A stretch of 64,000 nt of DNA from Trissonchulus latispiculum (GCA_030248195.1 JASAND010030419.1:124001-188000), one strand, 5' to 3'. Counted from the stretch's first letter, positions 34,706 through 47,017 are shown. The notes: generated by a model not told the origin, from the letters alone. Made by a program: numbers and translations.

Positions 34706-35892
34706 CAGGGATGAAACCGGGTCACCGGGTCACCGGGTCACCGGGTCAGTTCGGGTCACTAAGTGGACCGGGTCACCGGGTCACAGGGTCAGAGGCTCTG
34801 ACCCGGTCTGGACCCGGTCTTTACAAATTTTCAAATTTTCTGCATGTAAACATATTATTTCAGATTTTTCTCCTGTTTTTTCTCCAAAGTTTTGATATCC
34901 AACACTTTAATTTTTATTTAGCACAAACAGCAAATACTTTATTCAGCCAGCTCTCAAGAATGCTCTCAAGAAGGGTGAACGTCTCGTCCCTATTATAAAA
35001 CTTTCAGATTTGGGTCTTGAGCAGTTATTGCATTAAACTTCAGTTACAAAAGTTAAAAATAATATCATATGAATCTCCTCAGAGTGAAACCCTCATCCTC
35101 AACCAAGAAATCAAGTGTTTTCCTCTAAATATACGGTCACGGCAATTAAAACACTGATAAGTTGTTGATTTTCTGTTTAGTTGCATACTTTGTTCTAAAA
35201 TTTTAGCTTCGTTTATTTTTTGCTATAGATTGTGGAACTGTAAAAAGTGACCAGTTTGAATAGCACATTGTCGACAACTGAAACAACGATAGACATCATA
35301 CAGACAGACCTTTTGAGAGACCCTGTCTTGCCGTTTCTGACGCAATAAGCAATTTTGCTGTAATGAATATTTTGGCAAAATCTTTCTTTAAAATTGATAA
35401 TAACAATATCTTTAGTGAAACTAACAAAACGAGAAAGGCTAGTGAAATTAATAAAACGAGAAAACATTTTTCCATTAAGCTAAAGTTAAATCATCCGGAC
35501 GCAGTAAGACTCAAGCTTTCCCAGCGGTGTTCAGTTTAATTTCTGATGTTGTTACCGCATATTGGGTAAGTGCCTTTGACGGCCGACCCTCTTTCTTTGT
35601 GGTCTTTGAATCAAAATTTTTGCTGAAAGATCTAAATATTTTCCGACAAACTGCTTTTAAGATACAAACAATATTTTTCAATAAGAACATATTTCAAGCG
35701 TAAGGCACCAAAAATGCGTTAAATGAGTAAAAGGCGCTCACCCCCCACCAAAAACTTAGTTCTTAGTTTTTTACAGCCGTAACTCAGAAATTCGGAAAAT
35801 ACCGGGTCACCGGGTCACCGGGTCACCGGGTCAGAGGTCTACCGGGTCACCGGGTCACCGGGTCAAGTTTAAGTGACCCGATTTCATCTCTG
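34706..35892. mobile_element. hAT-like element with CCGGGTCA words, 8-bp target duplication
   Basis: Left end CAGGGATGAAACCGGGTCAC; right end on the reverse strand CAGAGATGAAATCGGGTCAC. Perfect direct repeats CCATGTAA flank it (34698-34705 and 35893-35900). Both subterminal zones are arrays of CCGGGTCA (34716-34820 and 35800-35880). The terminal 11 bases match the CAGGGATGAAA end known from the maize Ac element, the founding hAT member. The 1187-bp body shows no transposase, so it needs an enzyme from elsewhere. Confidence 0.92.
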
Positions 35893-36299
35893 CCATGTAA
35901 TACAAGTTTCCATTTTCTAGTTAAGATTCAACGCAATCGTTGTACTTTCTAACCTAGATCTAAGCTCGACAGGACATTACAGATATTATGAGAACACTAC
36001 AGCGACAAGCATTTAAAAACTACACGGTTAAGTTAATATATTTCTATTGCTTGCTATTTTTTAGTACATACTATTGAAGTTTTCACTTGATCTAAATTCC
36101 CGAAAAATAGGCTATAACAATAACAGTTCCTCCCCATCAAAATACCTGGTCAACACGGGGGTCAGAGCTCCTGACCCGGTGACCCGGTAGTTCAGGAGTC
36201 AGAAAGAATTTTCTAATGCACAAAATTGTAGTTTTCCATTTCGCAATAGGAATAAATTAGTTGTAACTTCTATTTCATTATCTTATAAATGGTAAAGTT

Positions 36300-36470
36300 G
36301 ACCGTGTATCCTACTTACACCTATCCTACTTACGCCTAACGTCTGATGTTTCCGCCTGGAGATAACAAAACTCAAAATCCTACTTACGCCTAAAGCTCAA
36401 AACTGAAATTCCTACTAACGCCAAAAATATTTCCTTGCAAAACTCTCATTCCTACTTGCACCTAAAACGA
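36300..36470 (+). repeat. Minisatellite CCTACTTACGCCTAA, second array
   Basis: About six imperfect copies; same word as 31035-31200. Confidence 0.8.
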
Positions 36471-36639
36471 AATCTCTACCGTAATCCACTTACATATTTT
36501 CCCTTATTTACTTTACTGTTACAATGCAATTAATATGTAGAAATAAAAACCTGTATAAACATCTTCATTTAAATTCGGTGTAACATTTGGACAAATAGTG
36601 ATGCAGCAGCTGTCTATTTAATTTTACTTTAAATTGAAT

Positions 36640-39170
36640 GACTTTACCTTTGGTCCTGGTCCTTGTGAGTGATCCTGAGGATGGTCCTGAAAGTGGTCCT
36701 GATTTTAGCCGTTTGGTCCTGGTCCTTGGGGGGGGGGGTGGTCCTGAAAATGGTCGTGTGGTCAGTGCAAGCGCTGTGGGTATATATTTCATGTGTCGAA
36801 CCCTTTGTTTGTCAAGTTGCTTCAGCTATATATATATCTCTCAATATATATGGTTGCAAGCTCGTGCACATATATATATATATATAAATATATATATATA
36901 GGCGTTTCGAACTGGAAAAGCTACACAAGCAAAGGTCACTTTCTCACGCTAAAAAACCGGAATCAGGCCACCACATACATAAAATGCTAGTTTTTGTGTT
37001 CACTTTAACTTTTTGTGTGTTAACAGATGATCCCAGATTTTGTGTTGATTTATATAATTTTTAGGCCATAGCTTTGTGGTTAGTCATTATTTTAAGAGAG
37101 CACAACATAACAAACCGACAACACTGAGTCTAACAAAGCATACGTTGAGCTGGTGCGACAATTATTGGGACGGATTAGAAATAATAATAAACATTTCAGA
37201 AGAATTTATCTTCTTTTATTTATCTTTTATGGTCCCGTCCCGTTGGTGGTCCTGAAGGTGGTCCTGACTTTACCTTTGGTCCTGGTCCTTGGGAGTGATC
37301 CTGGGGCCGATTTCATGATAAGTTCAAGTGTTACAAGTTACAACTTGTAGGCTTGTAGCTTGTGACTACAAGTTGAGCAAGATTCGGTTTCATCAATAAT
37401 TTAGTTTAACGTGTAGCCACAAGCTACAAGCTACAAGTTACAAGGTGGAAAATGCTCCGGTTCAACTGCGTTTTCTTAACTGTTCTTGTACCTAAACTGT
37501 TCTTGTTATCCTGCACTGTTTGCTTTCATGTTGTCACATTTTAGCTTAGTTTTTCTTGTTGCTTTTTATACTTTCTAATTTGTTGCTTATCGTTTCAAGT
37601 AGATTTTTCAAAGCTAAAATTTCAATTTGCAGTAAATTTTTAAATTAGCAATTTCAAGAAAATAGTGATGTTAATGTTTTGTTTTTATAATTTAGAATTT
37701 CTTTATTTTGCTTTTGTCTTATATTTAATCCTGAATATTTTCGCAGCTTATTTGAAACTGCCTGTCTCTGACAGATCACTGTTTTAGCTTTATCAGTTTA
37801 ATGATTATATAAATCTATCTAGTACTATAATATTTGAAGATTATTTTCTCAGCCAAAGTAAATGTTGAAGATAAGTGAACAATTTAATTTAATTTAACAC
37901 AATGCATAATAAAAACCAAATTTCTAAAGTACTCATATTAGACCCTGCAAAATTTCGCAGACGGATACATTAGTGGTATACCCCAATTTTGACGTGAAAC
38001 TACTTAACAACCGCAAGAGATGTGTTTAATTTTAAAATTCGTTAAAATAACCCTTCTCGAAAATCATTATAATATGAAAATTAGCGAAATCGGAAATGGT
38101 AGAAAAATTGGCCAAACAAAGCTCTCTCTTAACTCAACTCTGGAAAACTTAGCAAAGTCGCGGCGTGAAAATTTGAGTTTTGGAGAAATTAGCTTTAATT
38201 CACCATAACTTACACTGTGGGGCAACTCTACACGGAAAAACTTGTCATCATTCAAATCATCTCTTCAGGACCTACAACTTTCATCTTGAAAGTATTCTTC
38301 GATTCCCTACCGGAAACGACTGGCAGGCAAGCATACCTTTGCAGAATTTAAGTCTACAAGCCAACCTTCGACTTGTAAACTTGTAGGGATAATTTCAGTA
38401 GCTTGTAAGCTTGTATCTTGTAACTTGTGGGTTCGTGAAACCGGAACTGGAAATTCGGCTTGTAGGACACTTGTAGAAACACAGCTTGTAGCTTGTACCT
38501 TGTAACTTGTCATCCACTCTTAGTGAAACCAAAACTGCTTGTAACTTGTGACTTGTAAAACTTGTAACTTATCATGAAATCGGCCCCTGAGGGTGCTCCT
38601 CAAAGTGGTCCTGATTTTAGCCGTTTCGTCCTGGTCCTTGGGGGGGTGGTCCTGAAAATGGTCGTGACTTTAAACCTTTGATCCAGGTCTGGGGAGTGGT
38701 CATGCAATGGTCCTGAAAGTGACCCTGACTTTAGAAATTTGATCCTGGTCCTGGGGAGGGATCCTGAGGGTGGTCCTGAAAAGTGGTCCTGGTTTTAGAC
38801 CCTTGGTCCTGCTCCTGATCCTGGTTTTAGACCCCTGGTCCTGGTCCTGAAAGTGGTCCTGAGGGTGGTCCTGAGGGTGGTCCTGATTTTAGCCGTTTGG
38901 TCCTGGTCCTTGGGGGAGTGGTCCTGAAAATGGTCGTGATTTTGAATCTTTGATCCAGGTCTGGGGAATGGTCCTAGAATGGTCCTGAAAGTGGCCCTGA
39001 CTTTAGAAATTTGATCCTGGTCCTGGGGAGGGATCCTGAGGGTGGTCCTGAAAAATGGTCCTGGTTTTAGACCTTTGGTCCTGCTCCTGGTCCAGGTTTT
39101 AGATCCCTAGTCCTGGTCCTGAAAGTGGTCCTGAGGGTGGTCCTGGTTTTAGACCCTTGGTTCTTATTTT
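36640..39170. repeat. GGTCCT word array interrupted by insertions
   Basis: Words GGTCCTGGTCCTTGGG, GTGGTCCTGAAAGTGGTCCT and relatives fill 36640-36760, 37230-37302 and 38588-39165. In the right block a longer period of about 270 bases repeats roughly twice (GTGACCCTGACTTTAGAAAT at about 38725 and a GTGGCCCTGACTTTAGAAAT relative at about 38990). TA microsatellite at 36826-36900. The array itself may be the subterminal zone of an element; no ends were identified. Confidence 0.8.
37303..38587. mobile_element. MITE with ACTTGTA words inserted in the GGTCCT array
   Basis: The ends are inverted GGGGCCGATTTCATGATAAG. The subterminal zones (37320-37445 and 38350-38575) are arrays of CTTGTAACTTGTAG-type words. 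The flanking array reads GATCCT on the left and TGAGGGTG on the right and would be continuous without the element, so it is a clean insertion with at most 1-3 duplicated bases. The core is AT-rich and non-coding. Confidence 0.8.
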
Positions 39171-39179
39171 AGACCCCAC

Positions 39180-40292
39180 CGACTTTGGCTCATATATATT
39201 TTAACAAGTCTACGTGGGGACCTTACAAAATTTAATTAGCTTATAATTAAAAACTGGCTTAGGCTTAGACGTGTCAAAGCACGCTCTATTCTAAACTAAG
39301 ATCTCTCCAATTAATTAAAATTAATTAGGTCCCCACGTTGATTTAAATTCATAGTTCAAAAAATACTTAGTTGAAATATATATATATATATTTATTTATT
39401 TATTTACTTATTTATTTATTTATTTATATTTTATTCCACAATGTTGAATGTATACCTATGATATATATAAGAATGTTAAATTTCCTTTAATTGCACTACA
39501 CTTTTCAGTATAGCTGTTTATTTTACATTTTACGCACACAGCATACTGACATTCTGTCCCCATTCCACACTTATTTCCACTGCAGAGTGTTATTGTTTCT
39601 CCTCACACCTACGATAATCTGCTAGTCCTATGTATGTACTCTTGGTCCTATGTCGAGAGTGTCCTGTAAAGAAGAGAACCCATTGCTGTGGTAGCCCAGT
39701 TTTCTAGTCCACCTGCAACATACATAGCTAGCTGATCAATTATGTTGAATAAAAACGCTTAGCTCCAAAACGTTCTGTTGTCTGAATGTTTGAACAGAGT
39801 TTCCCATGTCCTTGTCCTATCAGCGATTGTTGCAGCCATAATTGTACACGTCTGTATGTTTCGATCATAGGATAACGTGGGAGGAATAGAGGGGGGGGGG
39901 GTGAGGTGCAGACTTCCCAGACCGACAAAAACGATTAGACTCCCTTGAAATGGGAAAAAGGGTTTACCCTCTCGCCCAGAAAGGAAAAAAGGGATAGACC
40001 CCTCAGCGATTTTGATTAAGAATGGTTAATTTTTTGCAAATTTGAGCGATTTTTTAAAAAAATTTATTAAACATAATCGCTAAAATTATTCTTTTTTACT
40101 TGTTTTTGGTCAAATATGTTAAAAATTTCCAATTTTTAAAAAAAAATGGGGTAGACTCCCTTGCAGTTATGGAATTTGTTTGGGTGACAGACCCTTCGCA
40201 AGAGTCGGGGTAGCTCCCCCCCAGAATTAGACTCCGTGTTAATGTATGGTTGCTATAATAATTTTTTACTACTTTTATTACTTATATTTTAG
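39180..40292. other. No gene recognised upstream of the first Tribbles-like copy
   Basis: Contains a (TTTA)n tract (39388-39428) and a G run (39889-39901). The missing 5' exon or exons of the Tribbles-like gene could lie here or further upstream; none could be supported. Confidence 0.4.
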
Positions 40293-40392
40293 TACATACA
40301 TAACAGTCAGTTTTATTTATGCCATGAAATTATTTACACCATCACATACATCTGCATCAGATGGTACAGATCAGGTGGAATATGTGTCAACG
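40293..40392 (+). CDS. Tribbles-like copy 1, exon with beta-3 lysine
   Basis: Acceptor CTTATATTTTAG, donor ACG|GTACGT. 33 codons, including VSFIYAMKLFTPSH. It supplies the AxK-like strand. Conservation is lower than in later exons, so the call rests on position, phase and the MKLF motif. Confidence 0.6.
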
Positions 40393-43300
40393 GTACGTCT
40401 GCACTTAGTAAAAGTTTAATGAATATATCCACAGCGAGAATGCAATGACTTCTACGCTTTGGCATTATGAGCGTTGAAGAGACCTTTCACGGGTCTCAAC
40501 GTTTAGGGCCAGCTCAACCCCGCCCCTAAACATTTCACGTCGCCCCGGTCCGGCCCGCCCCGTTTGAAAAATGTCATACCTGGACCGGGCCCGACCCGGC
40601 CCGTTGTAACTTAAAGTATCTTAAACTAACATATTGATTACCTAAATATTCATTATTTAGGTGCTGGACAAAGACGGATATGAAAAATTCTGTAAAACTG
40701 CTGAACGCTTATACAACAAGTGGCCTGTTGAATCTGTCAACGCTGATCCGGATGCTCATCTACGATTGATTCCAAAAGGTTTTACATCTACAGTACTAGT
40801 TTTTTAATTTGTAAAATAAATAAAGTTATGTAATTAAATATAACGAATTTATTATTTCATGGTTTGACTTAATCTTGTAACGGAAAATCCTTGTAACACA
40901 GTCACAGTACAGGTCTACAACAGTTTACGTTATTCTTGTGGGGCCATATTAAACACTGTATATTTATAAAACTTCAACACTATGTGGAAGTGTTGTATTG
41001 CTGTAGTAGCACACTACGAACAATTCCAAACCTAGTGAACAGTCGCGTCACTGATCTTGTTGGCACTGTAAAAAGTTTTGCATAAGTTTGTGCAAGCCAT
41101 TACAATTTAAGATGATTTCTGCATTGAATAACAAATGTAGGCACTAGAGGCCTGCATTACGGCCCGCGGCCCGGCCCGAGGTGTTGTTGTCCTATGTACA
41201 CAACCATACGTGTGCTGGGGGGGGTTGGGCGGGGGTTTCACCCCCCCAGACCTGAGCTCTTCCCCCCCAGAGGGGTCCCTCACCCCCCCCCCAGAATCAG
41301 AATTTTTCCAGTAAAAAAACGGAAAAATTCGGTTTTTCGGCGGCCTTCGGCCGCCCTTCACCCCCCCCCCCCCCAGAACTTCCCCTCCTGCACATGTCTG
41401 TACACAACTCTGTGCTTCAAAAATTCTGAAAAAGAACTGTTAATTGCCAAAGTTGTGGCGCTAAATTAATGTCAAATCCCTCAACTCACTCACACAATTT
41501 TCCGATTGCAGCAAAAAAATAATTCAAAGATTTAGGAAATTTTTTGAACATTTTGCATTTTCTGAAAAAAATGAAAAATTTCGTGGGACGGGCCGGGCGG
41601 TCCGAAAAATTTGACGGGACGGGCCGAGCGGGCCGAAAGCTTTTACGGGCCGTCCCGGGCGGAGCGGGAAAAATTTACCACGGGCGAACCGGGCAGGGCC
41701 GTGAAAATTCGGCCCGTGCAGGCTCCTAGTAGCCACTACTAATTTTCACTTCATATTAAAGGCCAGGAATCGGAACTTTACATTTTAGCAAAGAAATAGC
41801 CATAATCAAATAGGCGCACGCGGCGAGAAGAACAGTTTTTTGAATTAAAAAGGCATAGATTGATGTAATTTTTGTGCATGTTTGTAAAGTTCGAAAAATG
41901 TTGAAAATTTATAATATTTGGCTAATTTTCTAAATTTTATCACAGAAGTGAACTTAACTGAATTAAACAAAATTTGCACATTAGCGATGTCACATATTTT
42001 GCACATTAAAGTTACGTCTATCCATGTTGCTTTTACTGCATTTCACTATCATCATAAAACGGCTAAAACTTTTACAATTGGTTAATATCTAAACCATTTA
42101 GCTTACATTAAGTCTAAAAAATTTAGCCTCTAGCAACAACGTTCAATGAGTGCAGCTTATTAATTCCCGTTGGATTCCCACTGCCAAAAATTTTTATAGT
42201 GCGGACTCACGACGTCGCTACTAAAATGTCTATTGCAAGGCCATGGGTCCGTTGCATAAAAAATACAATAAGTTAATAAGTCCAATAAGTCATACTATAA
42301 GTAAATTTGCGTTGCATAAAACTTATAATCAAATAAGTCATAAGCGACTTATTAAAATAAGCTATTTCGGAATTAAAATAACTAAATCTCATAAGCGGGC
42401 GTTCCATAAACATCTACTATAACTATTAGCTTATGACAAATCGCTTATTAAAATATTTAAGCGAATTTGCAATAAAATTCCAAATCTTATTGTATTAGTT
42501 ATATAGCAACAAATTCAAGGAAAACAAAACATTAAGACTATTCTAAACACTTACATACAGTGTCCGTAGACATACCCAAGTACCTCCCTTTTAATTATTA
42601 GTATTTTCTATGTTCATTAGTAGCGTAAAATAAAATGTGGAGTGCCAAGGTTAGAATCGCAACGGAAGTGCAAAAGCAGCAATGAAAGTACCACATTCTG
42701 CAACTATGTATGCAGAATTGCAGAACATGTCTAACAAATCTAACAAATTGAAAACATTTGTTCAGTCAACTAAAATGTCTATTGCAAGGCCATGGGGCCG
42801 TTGCATAAAAAATACAATAAGCTAATAAGTCCAATAAGTCATACACTAAGTAAATTTGCGTTGATGCTCTTCATAAAATGGGAACAAGGGAACATATTGT
42901 AATAACTTCCCAGCAATTTCTGTTGAACTCATGACTTTTCACTTATTATAATTGAGAATCGCTTATGAGAAAAGCGCTTGTTACAATAAAATTTTACGCA
43001 ACACATTTGCTTATTCTATATGACATATTAACTTATTAACTTATGAACTTATGAACTTATGAGTTATGACTTATCATTTTTATGCTACGGGCCCCATGGC
43101 ATAACCCTGACTATACTTATGTTAACATTTTTTCCTCTGTGTTAATAAAGATAACATTTAACTTGTTTTAATGAAGTTTCAACCAACCCAATAATACCTG
43201 CCACCTGTCCACTCTACTGTTATCTTTGTCGTGATTTCAGACACCCGCTTACATCTGCTTAATGGAAGATATATTTTGTCGATGCCTAAACATCATGGCG

Positions 43301-44626
43301 ATCTCCATGCTTATGTACGACAACAAAAACGTCTTCCTGAACATGAAGTCAGATTTCTTGGTTTTCAGATACTGCAAACTTTAGCGTTAGCGCACGTCAA
43401 AGGCATCTGCTTGCGCGACATAAAACTTCGAAAATGGGTTTTCACTGATGCTGAAAGGTTTGCTTCATTCTTAACTACACACAATTTACTGTTTCACAAA
43501 TAGATAGCACAAGATATAGGAACTCCAAACTAAATATTTTAGCTGTTGTTGTAGTACAAGGTTTTTTACAATGCTTAATACATCTATACATTAACTACAA
43601 TTACTTATGTATTATTGCAATACTACCCCATTACCATACACTATAACAGCGCTCCTCCTAGAATGTTTTATTAGTTAGAATTTAAGTTATATAACATAAA
43701 TTGAATTGAGGTATCATTTGTCAGAATTTAATAAGTAATAATTTCCTTAGTCAGACTTTCATAGTTACAATTTCATAAGTCAGAATTTGGTTTTCTTAAT
43801 TTGTTCAAAATTTGAAATTTTCCACGCTGCTGCACATACAATTATTGCAAAAAGTAAAGTAGAATTTTATATTTGTCAGAATTTCATATGTCAGAATTTG
43901 GGTTTTTTATTTCAACAACATTGGAAATTTTGCACTTTGTTGCATATACAGTTTTTTGCGAAAAAGTAGACTGCAATTAAAATTTACTCTTACCTCGTCT
44001 ACCCCTCTTAAATTTTTATAAATTTTAGAAATTAAAACTCAAACGGAACTGGACCTTTTCCAGAAGATATTGGTTGTTCAGACTAGCCCCACATACTTAT
44101 TTACTTATCCCGCATATTTTCATTACTGTTATCTAATTTTAGAACACAGCTAAGACTGGAGTCTTTAGATGACGTTTACATTTGTGATACTCCTGATCAA
44201 GATCTTCTTACAGACAGGCATGGTTGTCCTGCATATGTTAGCCCTGAACTGTTGACTCTGGAACTACCTTATTATGGTGGCAGATCTTCCGACATGTGGT
44301 CACTGGGTATAGTACTGTTTATAATGTCTCTTGGCCGATATCCTTTTTATGCTCCTACTCCTCATCAACTGTTCGTTACCATTCGTCGTGGAGTATTCTA
44401 CATTCCTGAAGATTCAGACATTTCTCAAGAACTAAAATATTTAATACGGGCCCTAATCCGACTGAGACCCCGCGAGCGGCCAGCTGCCATACAGTTGTTG
44501 ACACATCCCTGGTTTCACCGCAAGAAGTCCAATCGTACCCATTCCAAAGATGTTGGAGGAAAAACGCAAACTGAAGAATGGGAGAAGCAGCTTGCAACAG
44601 ATGACTCTGTTTCAATGTTTGATTAA
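40293..44626 (+). CDS. Tribbles-like pseudokinase, copy 1 (5' end missing)
   Basis: Four exons join in frame: 40293-40392, 40661-40778, 43241-43457 and 44143-44626, about 304 residues. Exon 1 has the beta-3 lysine strand (IYAMKLF). Exon 3 holds HHGDLHAYVR and the catalytic-loop equivalent LRDIKLRKWVF, where the usual metal-binding Asn is Lys. Exon 4 has LESLDD in place of DFG, then CPAYVSPE, DMWSLGIVLF and HPWF. These replacements (LRDxKLRK, SLE/SLD) are the Tribbles signature, and the family is a pseudokinase scaffold rather than an active kinase. The C-terminal tail has EKQLATDD where Tribbles carry a COP1-binding VP motif, so that motif looks lost. Exons encoding the glycine loop and N terminus were not found. 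Introns hold mobile elements at 41145-41728 and 42245-43094. Confidence 0.85.
40661..40778 (+). CDS. Tribbles-like copy 1, alpha-C region exon
   Basis: 118 bases, acceptor TTATTTAG, donor AAAAG|GTTTTA. Encodes KTAERLYNKWPVES and LRLIPK. The paralogue at 50690-50807 has the same length and phase. Confidence 0.8.
41145..41728. mobile_element. hAT-like element with CGGGCC words in a Tribbles intron
   Basis: Left end TAGAGGCCTGCATTACGGCC; right end on the reverse strand TAGGAGCCTGCACGGGCC. Flanks GTAGGCAC (41137-41144) and GTAGCCAC (41729-41736) match at 7 of 8 bases. Words GGGCCG and CGGGAC occur at both ends. A C/G-run foldback (41213-41395) sits inside. Confidence 0.82.
42245..43094. mobile_element. 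MITE with AATAAGTCATA words in a Tribbles intron
   Basis: Left end GGGTCCGTTGCATAAAAAAT, right end on the reverse strand GGGCCCGTAGCATAAAAATG. The subterminal words are AATAAGTC and ACTTATGA. A second left end with the same 25 upstream bases (ATGTCTATTGCAAGGCCATG) starts at about 42793, so the element contains an internal duplication or a nested sister copy. Confidence 0.7.
43241..43457 (+). CDS. Tribbles-like copy 1, catalytic-loop exon
   Basis: 217 bases, acceptor GTGATTTCAG, donor GAAAG|GTTTGC. Contains MPKHHGDLHAYVR and HVKGICLRDIKLRKWVF. Confidence 0.88.
43700..43915 (+). repeat. TCAGAATTTCATAAG words in a Tribbles intron
   Basis: Five or so copies of GTCAGAATTTCATA-type words, matching the left arm of 55822-56510. 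Confidence 0.6.
44143..44626 (+). CDS. Tribbles-like copy 1, last exon (C-lobe and tail)
   Basis: 484 bases, acceptor ATCTAATTTTAG, stop TAA at 44624-44626. Contains LRLESLDDVYI, HGCPAYVSPELL, SDMWSLGIVLFIMSLGRYPF and HPWFHRKK, then a 35-residue tail. Confidence 0.9.
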
Positions 44627-45320
44627 CTTTCCCTCTTCCTAACAATGCTTCTGCGTTTTATAGTATTACTTCTAAGTATTAATATAATACTTTTGTTGTT
44701 GATGTTATGTCAGAAATTAGGAAAATACCACATGTACATATAGGCCGGCTCGGTCGGCCACTCTCCGGTTCGGCAGCGGCCAAACCCCGACTGATCTGTA
44801 TGTAATGGTCTGAAAATAGCTTTCCATAAATCCGATTTGTTGCATTTGGGGTCCGAAATCTTAAACACGAATATACTTTTGCAGTCATTTCATAAAGCTT
44901 CTAACTGATATAAAAGACTTGGTAATAATAAAAGTCTCAACCAAAAATAGACATCAGACAACACTTTTGTAGTGGAACAATCGTGAGATATTGGAATTGT
45001 AATAGTTTGTGTACAGTCGTTGTTGCAACGAACTCAATATCTGAGTTTAAAACCCGTTTCGCAATTTTAACCTATTCACCGTGATTCACTGTATTCGTGC
45101 TCGGGTAATAAGTACATACATAGCTATCACCTGTCCCAACGTGATCACTGTGACCCATTATACATGTTTGAGATTAATGCTTGTATCTGTTCAGCGATAT
45201 GTTAACTTTGTTATCTGTTTAGAATATATGGTATCTAATGGATAACAAGGATATAATCTGTTGGTTGACAATAAATAAATAGCATATGTAGTATAGCATA
45301 TCATATATATTATATAATTC
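44627..45320. other. Downstream of Tribbles-like copy 1
   Basis: Probable 3' untranslated region up to a candidate AATAAA at 44927-44932. A small GGCCGGCTCGG block is at 44743-44775. No gene follows. Confidence 0.5.
44927..44932 (+). terminator. Candidate polyadenylation signal, Tribbles-like copy 1
   Basis: AATAAA 300 bases after the stop; the first good hexamer on the plus strand. Confidence 0.5.
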
Positions 45321-45322
45321 AG

Positions 45323-45460
45323 AGATGAAACCGGGTCACCGGGTCACCGGGTCAGTTCGGGTCATTATATGGACCGGGTCACCGGGTCACCGGGTCAGTT
45401 CGGGTCACTATATGCACCGTCTCACCGGGTCAGGAGCTCTGACCCGGTCTTGACCCGGTA
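45323..45460 (+). mobile_element. Left end of an hAT-like CCGGGTCA element
   Basis: Starts CAGAGATGAAACCGGGTCAC and continues with CCGGGTCA and GTTCGGGTCA words, like the left side of 34706-35892. No right end was found downstream. Confidence 0.65.
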
Positions 45461-46204
45461 TTTTTAACTGTAGGATTTTTTTTGCTGTTATAGGATATTT
45501 TTCAAAGTTTTACCAATTTTTGCCATCTGAAAACTTCAACAATTACTCAAAACCAAGCAATAAAAATATTCTTAACTTAATCTTGTAGTTTTTTAAATGC
45601 TTGTCGCTGTAGTAGTGTCATCAAGAACATTTTCAGTGGAAATGGGAATGTTTGATTTCGAAAACCCTACCACAAATTTCATATTGTCTCATGGCTCCGG
45701 TTTTACAAATGTCCCTAAAAAATAGTGATCCCAATTCTCCGCACAGATAATGGAAAAATTTTCAATAAATTTTTTGCCCACGCAGCGGTTTCAGCTTTAG
45801 TGAAAATTGTATCGAAATTCGAGACAGTTAAACTTTTGAAAAAAATAGATATATTATCCCTATTGTCTTTTAAACATGGAAACAGTTGACTAATGAAATA
45901 TATAACGGAACTTTCTGTAAATCAGTTGCTGTAGTGTCAAGCTTCCGTTAGTTACTTAGTTGTGCATAATATTTCTTCAGATCGTCCTGGTTCATGTATT
46001 GCTGATATTTCGATGGAGCTGTTGTGGACATTGGCGCCTATTAATTAGAGTTTCCATTTGCTACTCCACTAATTGTCAACAGTTGCATTTCATCGACACT
46101 TCGTTGATTATCAGTTGTGTGCTAATCCTGAGATTTAAAGTAGACCACAGTCCTTTACTAATCAAATTTTCTACCTGGAAACCACTAGGTGCATATGTCG
46201 TAGC
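45461..46204. other. No certain gene
   Basis: An acceptor-like TATTTCTTCAG at about 45979 precedes a short open frame ending in TAG (residues DISMELLWTLAPIN). It could be a terminal exon but has no partner. Confidence 0.25.
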
Positions 46205-46912
46205 GCAGAATGAAACTCCGCGTAGTATGAAACTGCGCTAGCCTATAGTGAAATTTCACTCTGCCCGCGCGCAGAGTGATACTACAGTATGATTGTTTTT
46301 CTGTTGCAATGAAAAGAGAATGCTGTCAAAGGTGAAAGGCCAGATTAATATTTTAGATTGCAAGTTGCAAATCCGGTATATACATTGTTCCAAATCTTTG
46401 TGTTTGCAACACTGTAACTGTAACATTTCAGTATATTGCATTATACTTTATTTTAATGTGAGCTTATATAAAGTGTCCAATTTGGAGGGAATGGTTAAAC
46501 TGGGTCTTGGAGGGATAATTAAACATATCCGAAAGCAAACAACAAATTAAGAATTGGGTAATTGAAATAACTATAACAGTAAACATAAAACTCAGCTCAA
46601 TAACGTTCAAGTTTAGCATCAATTATATAGCGTTTTGATTTCAATTATATATATTACGTTTTGATGCCCCTCCTTTCAATTTAACTGTCACTTATGTCCT
46701 GTCTGTTTAAGGTCTTGTCGGCATTTCCTTTGTAGGATTTCCAACTTACAATCTAAAATATTAATCTGGCCTTTCACCTTTGACAGCTTTCTCTTTTCAT
46801 TACAACAGAAAAACAATCATACTGTAGTATCACTCTGCGCGCGCGCAGAGTGAAATTTCACTAAAGGCTAGCGCAGTTTCATACTACGCGGAGTTTCAAT
46901 CTGCGCTACGAC
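46205..46912. mobile_element. 708-bp foldback MITE with 190-bp arms
   Basis: Inverted termini TGTCGTAGCGCAGA, then TGAAACTCCGCGTAGTATGA, and arms continuing to about 46375 and 46745. They include the palindromic GCGCGCAGAGTGAAATTTCA. The flanks CATA (left) and CATA (right) are compatible with a short target duplication. Non-coding. Confidence 0.8.
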
Positions 46913-47017
46913 ACATATACTACTCGTCACTCGCATCATATACTTTATCAATACATGCATACATGATACATGCATAAAACAGCTGACTTGATTCTTAGAT
47001 TGTTTCTTCTTTCACCT

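Noticed and set aside
36638..36901. Open frames over the GGTCCT array
   Set aside because: Repeat-derived in all frames, then run into a TA microsatellite.
26666..40392. The 26.7-31.6 kb exons as the missing 5' exons of Tribbles-like copy 1
   Set aside because: The frame ends in TAA at 31632-31634, and possible internal donors leave the wrong phase for the exon at 40293.
43787..43969. 60-codon frame in a Tribbles intron
   Set aside because: Made of TCAGAATTTCATA words; not bounded by phase-compatible splice sites.
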